Shown: one piece after another, positions 1-8,240 of the stretch | Layout of the letters: the number at the start of each line of letters is the position of its first letter | Position numbering within the stretch: position 1 is the first letter of the stretch | Assembly (NCBI GenBank): GCA_009926135.1 | Contig: RFPL01000011.1 | Coordinates: forward strand, 1-64,000 | DNA from: Sphingomonadaceae bacterium | Lineage (GTDB): Bacteria > Pseudomonadota > Alphaproteobacteria > Sphingomonadales > Sphingomonadaceae | Reading direction: 5' to 3' | Length of the DNA stretch: 64,000 nt | Notes under the pieces: model-generated | What the model saw: the letters and a program-made list of their open reading frames with translations, nothing else | Databases searched by the model: none | Told to the model about the DNA's origin: nothing | Made by a program: the position numbers and the translations under genes

Positions 1-18
1 TGCCCGCCATGGCGGGCA
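1..18. repeat. Perfect 18-bp palindrome at the window edge
   Basis: TGCCCGCCATGGCGGGCA reads the same on both strands. It lies about 50 bases beyond the stop codon of the minus-strand sciP gene, so it could form a GC-rich hairpin ending that transcript. No clear T-run can be seen because the window is cut here. Function is inferred from position only. Confidence 0.4.
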
Positions 19-69
19 AGCGGCGGCAGCGTCAAGCGGCGCGGGTAGCGGGCTTGCGGCTACGTGGGG

Positions 70-381
70 CTAGGAGTCGAACAGGTCCGGGTTGCGGCGC
101 AGGGTCCGGTCCCGTTGGACTGCGGCAACCCGTAGCCCTGCCACACCCGAACGGTCCATCGCCGCCTGCCAGCTATAGAATTCAGCCACCGACAACTCAT
201 ATCGCTCCAGCGCTTCTTCGAGCGGCAAGAGACCGGATTGAACCGCCGCCACCACCTGGGCCTTGCGCCGGGCAACCCAGCGAGTTGTTCCGACCGGCGG
301 GAGGTTCTCGCGGGTCAGCACTTCATGGTGCGGACCAACGATTCGGACCGGGCGGGAGTTGGTATATTCAAGCATGATCAC
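70..381 (-). CDS. sciP: SciP-type CtrA inhibitor (DUF1153)
   Basis: A 103-residue protein of the DUF1153/SciP family. In Caulobacter, SciP is a small helix-turn-helix protein that binds CtrA and blocks activation of CtrA-dependent cell-cycle and motility promoters. The family signature is present: a VGPHHEVLTRENLPPVGT segment (residues about 15-32), then RWVARRKAQVVAAVQSGLL (about 34-52), EEALERYELSVAEFYSWQ and the trailing DRSGVAGLR. Length is normal for the family. The gene stands alone. About 60 bases upstream of its start is a TTAA-N6-TTAACCAT element, consistent with CtrA control of its own antagonist. Family assignment is firm; the cell-cycle role is carried over from Caulobacter. Confidence 0.9.
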   Translation of the reverse strand: MIMLEYTNSRPVRIVGPHHEVLTRENLPPVGTTRWVARRKAQVVAAVQSGLLPLEEALERYELSVAEFYSWQAAMDRSGVAGLRVAAVQRDRTLRRNPDLFDS

Positions 382-438
382 GACCTCTGTTGAGTGAAAA
401 CAACGTCGGCCCCCAAAGCGATCTCATCATCGCCTGGC

Positions 439-456
439 ATGGTTAAATTGGATTAA
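439..456 (-). promoter_or_regulatory. Candidate CtrA site upstream of sciP
   Basis: Read on the minus strand the sequence is TTAATCCAATTTAACCAT: two TTAA half-sites separated by 6 bases, the second extended to the CtrA half-site TTAACCAT. The classical CtrA box is TTAA-N7-TTAA, so the spacer is one base short. It lies 58 bases before the sciP start codon, where an activator site would be expected. Binding is inference. Confidence 0.5.
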
Positions 457-549
457 ATCCGGAGCACGGCTCACCGCGTCAAAAGGGCGATTTTCGGCCA
501 GTTGAGCGGTGGCAGCGATGAAGCGGGAAAGGGTACGATTCCAACCGTT

Positions 550-1566
550 TCAGAAACGGCGAGAGACAGCAAATTCGGCCGCCTCAACCATCGCGGCGTG
601 GGCTGCCCCGGCCGGGAATCCGGCAATCGCATCGATCGCCCGCTGGGCAAAGTGGCGCGCCCGTTCGCGGGTCGCGCTGACAGTATCGTGACGAGCGATC
701 AGCGTGATCGCATGGGCCAGGTCCGCATCCGAGCTGCGATGTCCCTGGATGGCATCCTGCCAGAACCGGCGTTCTTCAGAGGACCCACGGGCATAGGCCA
801 GGATCACCGGCAGGGTCATCTTGCCTTCACGGAAATCATCACCCTTCCCTTTGCCCATCTCGCCGGCTTCGGAATCGTAATCCATCGCATCGTCGACGAG
901 CTGGAAGGCTATGCCCAGATTCCGGCCATAGTCCTCAAGCGCGCGCTCATCGGCTTCGCTCCGTTCCGCGACAACGGCCGCGATCCGGGTGGCAGCCGCG
1001 AACAAGGCAGCGGTCTTTGAGCCGATGATCGAGAGGTAGCGTTCCTCGCTCGTCTCGATCTGACGCTGGGCAGTGAGCTGGTCCACCTCGCCTTCGGAAA
1101 TGACCGAGCTGGCGTTGGAGAGGATCTTGAGAACCTTGAGGCTGCCGTCCTCGACCATCAGTTCGAACGAACGGGTAAACAGGAAATCGCCGACCAGCAC
1201 CGTGGCCGGATTGCCGAAGACGATGTTGGCTGTCGACTTGCCGCGCCGCAGTTCGGAACCGTCGACCACGTCATCGTGAAGCAGGGTGGCAGTGTGAATG
1301 AACTCCACGGCGGCAGCCAGCTTGTGATGGCGCGTGCCGTGGTAATCGCACAGCGCCGCCCCGGCCAAGGTCAGCATCGGCCGCATTCGCTTGCCGCCGC
1401 CGGCAATGAGATGGCCCGCGAGCGTCGGGATCAGCGGGATACGGCTTTGCATCCGGTCCAGGATCACTGCGTTCACAGCGTTCATGCCTTCCGCTGTCAG
1501 CGCCAGAATGGGGCCCAGTGAAGGTTCTGTGGCGCGCTTGCGCAGCGGGATAACGTCGGCGCTCAT
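550..1566 (-). CDS. ispB: Polyprenyl diphosphate synthase (quinone side chain)
   Basis: A 338-residue trans-isoprenyl diphosphate synthase that would extend allylic diphosphates with isopentenyl diphosphate to make the C40-C50 tail of ubiquinone. The first aspartate-rich motif is LLHDDVVDGSELRRG (about residues 100-114) and the second is FQLVDDAMDYDS (about 225). The GGGKRMRP substrate-binding segment lies near residue 58. I start at the ATG at 1566; a GTG directly upstream is also in frame. The family is clear, but product chain length (octa- or decaprenyl) cannot be read from sequence. It is divergent from the chorismate mutase gene, so two genes at the head of aromatic and quinone metabolism share one short intergenic region. 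Confidence 0.9.
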   Translation of the reverse strand: MSADVIPLRKRATEPSLGPILALTAEGMNAVNAVILDRMQSRIPLIPTLAGHLIAGGGKRMRPMLTLAGAALCDYHGTRHHKLAAAVEFIHTATLLHDDVVDGSELRRGKSTANIVFGNPATVLVGDFLFTRSFELMVEDGSLKVLKILSNASSVISEGEVDQLTAQRQIETSEERYLSIIGSKTAALFAAATRIAAVVAERSEADERALEDYGRNLGIAFQLVDDAMDYDSEAGEMGKGKGDDFREGKMTLPVILAYARGSSEERRFWQDAIQGHRSSDADLAHAITLIARHDTVSATRERARHFAQRAIDAIAGFPAGAAHAAMVEAAEFAVSRRF

Positions 1567-1655
1567 CACCTCCGCCCCTAGCGAGGGTGGAGGCCCATCG
1601 GCAAGTGCAATCGCAGCAATAGCCTTTCGTAAAAGTGCATGCTAGCGGACGGAAT

Positions 1656-1943
1656 ATGTCCGAACCTGATCCAGTTCTCGCCGGCTATCGCGCCTCGATC
1701 GACAATATCGACGCGGCCCTGATCCACATTCTGGCTGAGCGATTCCGCATCACCAAGGCCGTCGGTGACTATAAGGCCGAGAACAGCCTGCCCGCATCCG
1801 ACCCTGGCCGCGAGGAACGCCAGATCGCGCGGCTCCGCCAACTGGCCAGCGAGGCCAATCTGGATCCGGAATTCTCGGAAAAATTCCTGCGCTTCATCAT
1901 CCAGGAAGTGATCCGCCACCACGAACAGGCAGCCGCGAAGTAA
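1656..1943 (+). CDS. Chorismate mutase (AroQ fold)
   Basis: A 95-residue all-helical chorismate mutase of the AroQ class, converting chorismate to prephenate for phenylalanine and tyrosine synthesis. Recognisable segments are the N-terminal helix with YRASIDNIDAALIHILAER, the catalytic region TKAVGDYKAENSLPASDPGREE, and the C-terminal FLRFIIQEVIRHHEQ. It is a stand-alone enzyme not fused to prephenate dehydratase or dehydrogenase. I chose the ATG at 1656 because the upstream in-frame GTG at 1635 adds residues the family lacks. It ends 6 bases from the convergent sensor kinase gene. Confidence 0.92.
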   Translation: MSEPDPVLAGYRASIDNIDAALIHILAERFRITKAVGDYKAENSLPASDPGREERQIARLRQLASEANLDPEFSEKFLRFIIQEVIRHHEQAAAK

Positions 1944-1948
1944 GCCTG

Positions 1949-3331
1949 TCAGATCAGCTTGGCTGCCCGTGGCAGCCTTAGCTTGACCAGCAAGCCGCCC
2001 AGGTCCTCACTCTCCTCAAGCGCCACCCCGCCGCCATAAATCTCGGCCACGTCGCGAACAATGGCGAGACCGAGGCCCGTGCCCGGCTTGCTGGTATCAA
2101 GCCGAGCGCCGCGATCGAAGATCCGAGTGCGCTCAGCCTCCGGGATGCCCATCCCGTCATCCTCGACCCAGATTTCGCACCAGCCGGGTTCGGCAGTGGG
2201 GTCGATCGTCACGAAAACCGAACCGCCGCCATATTTGGCGGCATTTTCGATCAGGTTGCCGAGAATTTCATCGAGATCCTGCCGCTCGATCGCCACTTCG
2301 GCGGTGCGGTTGCCGTCGAGGTCGAAGCGGGTCTTCTCATAAAGCCGCGTGACCGCCCGCAGCACGGCCTCCACGCTCTCGGACACCGACGCCCGGCTAA
2401 GCCCGGCGGCACGGCGCCCGACTGCCCGGGCCCGTGCGAGATGATGATCGACCTGACGGCGCATCACAGCAGCTTCGCGGATCACGGTATCGGACAGGTC
2501 GGGTGCCTTGGCTGTCGCGGCATTCATCACCACGGTCAGCGGGGTCTTGAGCGCGTGGGCCAAATTGCCCGCATGGGTTCGTGCTTCTTCGGCCTGCTTT
2601 TCCGAATGGGCCAGCAGCGCGTTAAGTTCCTGGACCAGCGGCTGGACCTCAAGCGGTAGTGGCTCAGTCAGGCGGTTCTGCCCGGTCGCGCGCAAATGCT
2701 GGATCGCCAGACGGACGCGGCGGAGCGGACCAAGGCCGTACCAGGTTTGCAGAACGGCCATCAGGAACAGGCCCAGACCGAGCACCAGAAAGCTCCAGAC
2801 CAGGATCAAGCGGATCCGGCTGATCTGCTCATCGAGGTCCTCACGGCTGGCAGCGACGGCAAATTTCCAGCGGGTTTCGCTATCGGGCAGAATCACGGAG
2901 CGTTCGATGACCCGCAGCGGCTCATCCGGGTACTGGAAATTATCGTAGATGTGCGGGGCCTTGTCGAAGTGATCGTGCTTGAGGCCAAGGCTGCGGTCCC
3001 ACAAGGAGCGCGATGGGAAGTTCTCGTGCCCTGCCCCCGTGACCAGCCAATAGCGGCCGCTGTTGGGTTCAAGAAAGCGCTGATCGCCTAGCGGGCGGTT
3101 GAAGAACACCTCGCCATCCGGGCCGATCTCGGCCGAGGCGATCATCGCGTTCATGACATATTCGAGCTGCTCGTCGAAGTTGCGACCGACCAGGCCGGTC
3201 AGCGTCCGGTCGAGCGCGAAACCGCCCAGCGAAAGCAGGACAACGATCCAGCCCGCCGCGATCAGCATCATCCGGCGTGAGAGCGACCCGGTATGCGCGG
3301 AGGTCCGCGCGGAAGGATCGCTCGTCGTCAT
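1949..3331 (-). CDS. Two-component sensor histidine kinase
   Basis: A 460-residue membrane sensor kinase. Transmembrane segments lie near residues 22-43 and 175-197 and enclose a periplasmic sensor of about 130 residues. After a HAMP-like linker come the H-box NLAHALKTPLTVV (phospho-accepting His about 259), N-box LGNLIENAAKYGG, G1 box EDDGMGIPEAE and G2 box GTGLGLAIV. The NLAHALKTPL form is typical of PhoQ-like kinases. It follows its response regulator by 6 bases and is third in an operon beginning with a PepSY protein. The PhoQ resemblance and PepSY partner hint at envelope, cation or peptide stress sensing, but the ligand is unknown. Confidence 0.88.
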   Translation of the reverse strand: MTTSDPSARTSAHTGSLSRRMMLIAAGWIVVLLSLGGFALDRTLTGLVGRNFDEQLEYVMNAMIASAEIGPDGEVFFNRPLGDQRFLEPNSGRYWLVTGAGHENFPSRSLWDRSLGLKHDHFDKAPHIYDNFQYPDEPLRVIERSVILPDSETRWKFAVAASREDLDEQISRIRLILVWSFLVLGLGLFLMAVLQTWYGLGPLRRVRLAIQHLRATGQNRLTEPLPLEVQPLVQELNALLAHSEKQAEEARTHAGNLAHALKTPLTVVMNAATAKAPDLSDTVIREAAVMRRQVDHHLARARAVGRRAAGLSRASVSESVEAVLRAVTRLYEKTRFDLDGNRTAEVAIERQDLDEILGNLIENAAKYGGGSVFVTIDPTAEPGWCEIWVEDDGMGIPEAERTRIFDRGARLDTSKPGTGLGLAIVRDVAEIYGGGVALEESEDLGGLLVKLRLPRAAKLI

Positions 3332-3337
3332 CGCTGC

Positions 3338-4015
3338 CTAGCCGCGGCTGCCTTCGGCGGGATCATCAAGGCTATAGCCAAGGCCGCGAATCGTGGTGAT
3401 CACATCGGCGCCCAGCTTCTTCCGGATGCGGGTGACGAAGACCTCGATCGTATTGGAATCACGGTCGAAATCCTGGTCATAAATGTGCTCGATCAGCTCG
3501 GTCCGGCTGACCACCTTACCCTTGTGATGTAGCAGATAGGACAGCAGCTTGTATTCCTGCGCGGTCAGCTTCACCGGCTCGCCGTCCAGCGTGACGCGGC
3601 CCGAGCGGGTATCAAGCCGCACGCCGCCAGCAGTCAGTTCGCTGCTGGTATTGCCCGAAGCACGGCGGATCAGCGCGCGCAGGCGCGCGATCAGTTCCTC
3701 GGTCTGGAACGGCTTGGCAAGGTAGTCGTCGGCCCCGGCATCGAGTCCGGCGACCTTGTCCGACCAGCTGTCGCGCGCAGTCAGCACCAGCACCGGGAAC
3801 TTGCGGCCTTCCTTGCGCCACATTCCCAATACGGTCAGCCCATCGATTTCGGGCAGGCCCAGATCGAGGATCACCGCATCGTATTCCTCGGTCGAGCCCA
3901 TGAAGTGCCCGTCCTCGCCATCAGTCGAGAGATCGACAGCATAGCCGGTCGCCTCAAGCGTTGACTTAAGCTGCTTGCCGAGGGTTGGTTCGTCCTCGAC
4001 GATCAGGATGCGCAT
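3338..4015 (-). CDS. OmpR/PhoB-family response regulator
   Basis: A 225-residue response regulator with an N-terminal receiver and C-terminal winged helix. The receiver shows acidic residues in IVEDEP, the phospho-accepting Asp in VILDLGLPEIDGL (about residue 51), the Thr in VLTARD and the Lys in LAKPF. The effector domain contains LTAQEYKLLSYLLHHKGKVVSR and IEVFVTRIRKKLG. It is encoded just before the PhoQ-like kinase and 57 bases after a PepSY gene, and is presumably phosphorylated by that kinase. The regulon cannot be seen. Confidence 0.92.
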   Translation of the reverse strand: MRILIVEDEPTLGKQLKSTLEATGYAVDLSTDGEDGHFMGSTEEYDAVILDLGLPEIDGLTVLGMWRKEGRKFPVLVLTARDSWSDKVAGLDAGADDYLAKPFQTEELIARLRALIRRASGNTSSELTAGGVRLDTRSGRVTLDGEPVKLTAQEYKLLSYLLHHKGKVVSRTELIEHIYDQDFDRDSNTIEVFVTRIRKKLGADVITTIRGLGYSLDDPAEGSRG

Positions 4016-4072
4016 CGCAAAATTCCCTGTTGTGAGTTTGCCGTTCTGCGGCTGCGGGCCGCAGAGGTCAAG

Positions 4073-4366
4073 TTAGCGGGATTGCCGCAATACTTCGCCG
4101 GAGCGCGCGTCAACATCGACAAACATGACGCGGCCTTCGCGAATGAACTTGAGCCGATAGGTATAGGCGGCCGGGTCGTATTCCGGCCCAAGGTACTGCG
4201 CGCCCGCCATCATCGGCAGGACGCGCCGCTCGATCTCGCGCAGTGGACGAACGTTGCCGGCGCGCAGGTCCTTGCGGGCCATGCCGGCCTCGTCGCCCTG
4301 ACTGGCAAAGGCAGGAGCGGCAGGCACGCTGGCGATCAGGGCAAGGACAAGAATGGTACGGATCAT
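4073..4366 (-). CDS. Small exported PepSY-like protein
   Basis: A 97-residue secreted protein. A signal peptide MIRTILVLALIASVPAAPAFA precedes a single PepSY-like module ending YRLKFIREGRVMFVDVDARSGEVL. PepSY modules are small periplasmic domains, often next to two-component systems, thought to modulate enzyme or sensor activity. I begin at the ATG at 4366 because the longer reading frame adds a non-signal N-terminus. It is the first gene of the PepSY-regulator-kinase operon and so is likely co-regulated with, and possibly an input or target of, the kinase. Confidence 0.78.
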   Translation of the reverse strand: MIRTILVLALIASVPAAPAFASQGDEAGMARKDLRAGNVRPLREIERRVLPMMAGAQYLGPEYDPAAYTYRLKFIREGRVMFVDVDARSGEVLRQSR

Positions 4367-4410
4367 GCCGCCGCCACTAATCTGCCGGGATTGAACGGAC
4401 AGTGAATAGG

Positions 4411-5253
4411 TCACGAGTTGCGGAGTCGCTCGACATAGCGCCGCCGCAACTCAGCAGTGAGCGCACCCGGTCGGCCATCGCCAATCGGGCGGCCATCGAC
4501 TTCGACCACCGGCATGACCACGGTGGTCGCGCTGGTGATAAAGGCTTCGCGCGCCGCCAACAGCTCTTCGACCGAGAATGCCCGTTCTTCCACCTGAAGG
4601 CCCATGTCCTTCGCCAGCGGCAGGACCGATAGCCGCGATATGCCCGGTAGAACGCCATGATCAACCGGGTGCGAGATCAGCACGCCCCGGCTATCGATGA
4701 TGTGGGCGTTCGCACTGGTCCCTTCTGTTACCATGCCATTGTCCACCAGCCAGGCATCGTCCGCCCCGGCTTCGCGCGCGGCCTCCTTGGCCAGTACGGC
4801 ATAAAGCAGCTGCGTGGTCTTGGCAGAGCGCAGCGCCCACCGGCCTTCGGGATGAAGCACCACCCGCAAGCCCTCGAGCGCCTTTGGCTGGTCCACCACG
4901 GACGCAGCCTGGGTAAAGGCAAACCGCGTTGCCGGAACGGGCGCTAGCGGCGAGAGGAAGTCGCGATCCGCCGGGGCGCCGCCGGTGACCTGAAGGTAGA
5001 TCCGGCCCTCGATCAGCTCGTTGCGCGCAATCAGTTCGTTGAGAACCAGCGGCCAGTCCGTATTGTCAGTTATCCGGGCGAGCGCCATCGAGCGGCCCAG
5101 CCTGGCGGCATGGTGCGGCCAGTTGCAGAAATGCCCGTCGATTACCGGGGTCACTTCGTAGACACCCTGCGCGAACAACAGGCCCCGATCGAAGATCGGC
5201 ACCTTTGCTTCGGTTTCGGGCAGGAACTCGCCATTTAGCCAGACAGTGCGCAT
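4411..5253 (-). CDS. dat: D-amino acid aminotransferase (class IV PLP enzyme)
   Basis: A 280-residue fold-type IV PLP aminotransferase. It begins MRTVWLNGEFLPETEAKVPIFDRG, the usual family start; the PLP lysine is in LRSAKTTQLLYAVLAKEA (about residue 147), and the later motif VTEGTSANAHIID binds cofactor phosphate. The sequence resembles D-alanine transaminases, which interconvert D-Ala and D-Glu with 2-oxo acids and can feed peptidoglycan synthesis. Branched-chain aminotransferase and aminodeoxychorismate lyase share the fold; length and motif wording favour D-amino acid transaminase. It is divergent from the ABC-F gene. Confidence 0.82.
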   Translation of the reverse strand: MRTVWLNGEFLPETEAKVPIFDRGLLFAQGVYEVTPVIDGHFCNWPHHAARLGRSMALARITDNTDWPLVLNELIARNELIEGRIYLQVTGGAPADRDFLSPLAPVPATRFAFTQAASVVDQPKALEGLRVVLHPEGRWALRSAKTTQLLYAVLAKEAAREAGADDAWLVDNGMVTEGTSANAHIIDSRGVLISHPVDHGVLPGISRLSVLPLAKDMGLQVEERAFSVEELLAAREAFITSATTVVMPVVEVDGRPIGDGRPGALTAELRRRYVERLRNS

Positions 5254-5320
5254 GCCACCCTCATCCGCACCGGATCGGTGCTTGTCAACGCTCTGCCTCA
5301 CCCGCTAGGGCGCGCGGGCC

Positions 5321-7108
5321 ATGGCCGCCGCACCAATCCTCTCCTGGGAAGCCCTGGGTCTGCAACAGGGCTCCGGCTGGCTGTTCAAGGACCTGGACCT
5401 CCACATCGGTCCGCGCGACCGACTAGCGCTGATCGGCCGTAACGGTGCCGGCAAGACCACGCTGCTCAAACTGATCTCTGGCGAAGTCGATGCCGACAAG
5501 GGCAAGCGATCGATCCAGCCCGGCACCCGGATCGTGACGCTGGAGCAAGACCCGTTCTTCACCGGCTATGATACGCTGATGGACTTTGCCCTGCACGGCA
5601 AGGATGCCCCGCCGCGTCACGAAGTGGAAGCCATCGCCGGGCAGCTTGGTATCGACATGAGCCGCAAGGCCGACAGCGCGAGTGGTGGTGAACGCCGCCG
5701 TGCCGCGCTGGCCCGCGCCCTGGCCAGCGAGCCAGACCTGCTGCTGCTGGACGAGCCAACCAACCACCTCGACATCGCCGCGATCGACTGGCTGGAAAGC
5801 TGGCTGAGCCGCTATACCGGGGCCTTCGTCGTCATCAGTCATGACCGAACGTTCCTGGAACGGCTGACCAAGGCCACGATCTGGATCGATCGCGGAAGCC
5901 TGCGCCGCAAGGAGATCGGGTTTGGTGGCTACGAGGCTTGGATGGAACAGGTCTATGCCGAGGAGGCGCGCGCCGCTGACAAGCTGGATGCCAAGCTGAA
6001 GATCGAGGCGCACTGGCTGGAACGCGGTGTTACCGCGCGGCGCAAGCGCAATCAGGGACGGCTCGAAAAGCTATGGGAAATGCGGGCCCAGCGGGCTGCC
6101 ATGCTGACTCCCCAAGGCACTGCCAAGCTGGGCCTTGCGGTGGATGATGCCAAGTCCAAGGCGGTGATCGTTGCCGACAAGGTTGGCAAAAGCTTTGGCG
6201 ATCGCCCGATCATCAAGGATTTCAGCCTGCGGATCACGCGCGGGGATCGGATCGGGATCGTCGGCTCCAACGGGGCAGGCAAAACCACTTTGCTCAAACT
6301 GCTGACCGGAGAGCTTGAGCCTGACACCGGCACGGTGACCCGCGCCAAGACCCTGCAAGGCGTGCTGATCGATCAGCAACGCAGCCTGATGTCGCCCGAA
6401 AAGCGCGTGCGCGACGTGCTGGCCGAAGGGGGCGACTGGATCGACGTGCGCGGCGTGCGCAAGCATATCCAGGGCTACCTGAAGGACTTTCTGTTCGATC
6501 CGGGCCTGGTCGATGCGCGGATTGGCACCCTGTCCGGCGGCGAGCGTTCGCGGCTGCTGCTGGCCCGGGAGTTTGCCCGCCTGTCAAATCTGCTCGTGCT
6601 CGACGAGCCGACCAACGATCTCGATCTCGAGACGCTCGACCTGCTGCAGGAAGTGATCGCGGACTATGATGGCACGGTCCTGATCGTCAGCCATGATCGC
6701 GATTTCCTGGACCGCACAGTGACCATCACCCTGGGCCTGGACGGAAGCGGCAAAGTGGATGTCGTGGCCGGCGGCTATGCCGATTGGGAGAAGCAGCGCA
6801 CGACGCGGGCACCTTCCGCGAAGGCTGGCAAGGCGAATGCCGCAGCTGCCCCGCCTCCGCCTCCCGCGCCGCCGCAGAAAACCAAACTCTCCTACAAGGA
6901 CCAGCGCGACTACGATCTGCTGCCAAGCCGGATCGAACAACTGCTCGCCCAGATTGCCCGCGATGAAGCCGCCCTCAGTGACCCTGCGCTCTATACGCGC
7001 GACCCGGCCAGGTTTGCGGCCCTGACCAAGGCGATCGATGCCGCTCGCGCGGAAAAAGATGCGGCTGAGGAACGCTGGCTCGAACTGGCCGAACAGGTCG
7101 AAGGCTAA
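5321..7108 (+). CDS. uup: ABC-F ATPase, Uup type
   Basis: A 595-residue soluble protein with two ABC ATPase domains and no membrane segments. Walker A motifs are GRNGAGKTT (about residue 39) and GSNGAGKTT (about 313); signatures are SGGERRR and SGGERSR; Walker B motifs are LLLLDEPTNHLD and LLVLDEPTNDLD. Between them is the charged interdomain linker, and the C-terminus has a basic/acidic coiled coil after an Ala/Pro-rich tether (about residues 505-525), which is the Uup arrangement. Uup proteins act on ribosomes and affect transposon excision. A second ABC-F paralogue (EttA) lies in this window at 24737-26410. Confidence 0.9.
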   Translation: MAAAPILSWEALGLQQGSGWLFKDLDLHIGPRDRLALIGRNGAGKTTLLKLISGEVDADKGKRSIQPGTRIVTLEQDPFFTGYDTLMDFALHGKDAPPRHEVEAIAGQLGIDMSRKADSASGGERRRAALARALASEPDLLLLDEPTNHLDIAAIDWLESWLSRYTGAFVVISHDRTFLERLTKATIWIDRGSLRRKEIGFGGYEAWMEQVYAEEARAADKLDAKLKIEAHWLERGVTARRKRNQGRLEKLWEMRAQRAAMLTPQGTAKLGLAVDDAKSKAVIVADKVGKSFGDRPIIKDFSLRITRGDRIGIVGSNGAGKTTLLKLLTGELEPDTGTVTRAKTLQGVLIDQQRSLMSPEKRVRDVLAEGGDWIDVRGVRKHIQGYLKDFLFDPGLVDARIGTLSGGERSRLLLAREFARLSNLLVLDEPTNDLDLETLDLLQEVIADYDGTVLIVSHDRDFLDRTVTITLGLDGSGKVDVVAGGYADWEKQRTTRAPSAKAGKANAAAAPPPPPAPPQKTKLSYKDQRDYDLLPSRIEQLLAQIARDEAALSDPALYTRDPARFAALTKAIDAARAEKDAAEERWLELAEQVEG

Positions 7109-7575
7109 CCGATCCGATAGTATCCAGCGACCCGGTCCAGCGCGATCCGCAGCACCAGCTTGCCACTGCGCACCGGCCAGGCCAGTGCCCGTTCCGCCAC
7201 TGGCAACGTCTCTCCTGCGCAAACCACGCGCCAGAGGATGTCCGCCAAATCTTTTCCGGCCATCTTCAGCGCCCCATCGAAGCGGCAGCGCGCCGCAAGC
7301 TGGCGCTCGGTCGGATTGAGACCGCGCTCACCGGTTCCCGCAATCCGGACCGCATCCCACCGCATCGTCACGCCTGGCGAGAGCTGCGCCCGCTCGAAAT
7401 CGCGGCGCAGACATTCTCCGGCGGCTAGCTGTGCGTCGGTGAGGTGCCCCCGGGCGTGCAACCAGGTGAGCGGACTTTCAGCAATGTTTAGTGTGACTCG
7501 CCTGCGCCCCGATCGTGGCGGAGAGGCAAGCGGGCCGGTGCTATCCAGTTCACGTTCCACGAGGACCTGTTTCAT
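7105..7575 (-). CDS. DUF6456 domain protein
   Basis: A 156-residue protein whose core, SPLTWLHARGHLTDAQLAAGECLRRDFERAQL followed by GLNPTERQLAARCRFDGALKMAG, matches the DUF6456 helix-rich module common in alphaproteobacteria, sometimes fused to helix-turn-helix domains. Here it stands alone, without an obvious N-terminal DNA-binding domain. I place the start at the ATG at 7575 (MKQVLVERELD). The 3' end overlaps the convergent uup stop by 4 bases and the gene is divergent from an XRE regulator. Function is not established; a DNA-related role is a guess from family associations. Confidence 0.7.
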   Translation of the reverse strand: MKQVLVERELDSTGPLASPPRSGRRRVTLNIAESPLTWLHARGHLTDAQLAAGECLRRDFERAQLSPGVTMRWDAVRIAGTGERGLNPTERQLAARCRFDGALKMAGKDLADILWRVVCAGETLPVAERALAWPVRSGKLVLRIALDRVAGYYRIG

Positions 7576-7640
7576 GCGCACTCCTTCAGCTTCGATCGAT
7601 TCGCGACTTGCCAAATCCGGCGATCTGTAGGAAAGTGAAA

Positions 7641-7653
7641 AACCAATTTGGTT
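7641..7653. promoter_or_regulatory. Inverted repeat before the XRE regulator gene
   Basis: AACCAATTTGGTT is a perfect 6-bp inverted repeat around one central base, in the 80-base region between the divergent DUF6456 and XRE genes and 2 bases before the regulator's ATG. Small XRE repressors often bind such sites to control themselves. Use as an operator is inference. Confidence 0.4.
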
Positions 7654-7655
7654 AA

Positions 7656-8240
7656 ATGAGGCGCTCCGTGATCAACCGCATCCGCGACATCCGCAAGCAG
7701 AAGGGCTTGACGCTGGCTGACGTGGCGGAACGCTGCTCACCTCCCACCACCGCCCAGACCATCGGTCGGCTGGAAACAGGGATGCGCCAGCTTTCACTCG
7801 CGTGGATGAACAAGATCGCGGCCGCCTTGGCAGTCGAGCCGGAACTGCTGGTGCGCGGCGAAGACGCTGATCAGCCGCGCTATATTGCCCGCTTCACGGA
7901 ACAAGGGGCCGAACCGCTTACTGCCCCACGGGATGCCATTCTGCCGACCGAGCTTAGCGGCGATGCCCCGCTGGTGGCCTTGGCGATTGAGCACGGCGCC
8001 GGCGATTACCGCACCGGCGATCAGGTCTGGCTGCGCCAGCACGCACCAGAAGACTATGCCCGCCTGCTCAACCGCGATGTGTTGGCCCCCCGCCCGGGTG
8101 GCCGGTTTGCGTTTGGGCGGATGATTGACCGGGATGATAAGCGGGTTGCCATACTACCGCCGGGTCCCGGAAGTCGCCAGGTCGTGATCGACGGCGCGGC
8201 ATGGATCGCCGTGGCAGAAATGCTGGTCCGCAAGCTGTGA
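7656..8240 (+). CDS. XRE-family helix-turn-helix regulator
   Basis: A 194-residue protein with an N-terminal Cro/C1-type HTH: INRIRDIRKQKGLTLADVAERC, then TTAQTIGRLETGMRQLSLAWMNKIAAAL (about residues 5-65). The remainder (about 75-194) looks like a S24/LexA-like C-terminal fold lacking an obvious Ser-Lys dyad; it contains DYRTGDQVWLRQ and FAFGRMIDRD. The ATG at 7656 is used, but a GTG at 7668 has a better-placed GAGG and gives a nearly identical product. The stop codon overlaps the glycosyltransferase start (GTGA), so the two are translationally coupled. Confidence 0.8.
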   Translation: MRRSVINRIRDIRKQKGLTLADVAERCSPPTTAQTIGRLETGMRQLSLAWMNKIAAALAVEPELLVRGEDADQPRYIARFTEQGAEPLTAPRDAILPTELSGDAPLVALAIEHGAGDYRTGDQVWLRQHAPEDYARLLNRDVLAPRPGGRFAFGRMIDRDDKRVAILPPGPGSRQVVIDGAAWIAVAEMLVRKL

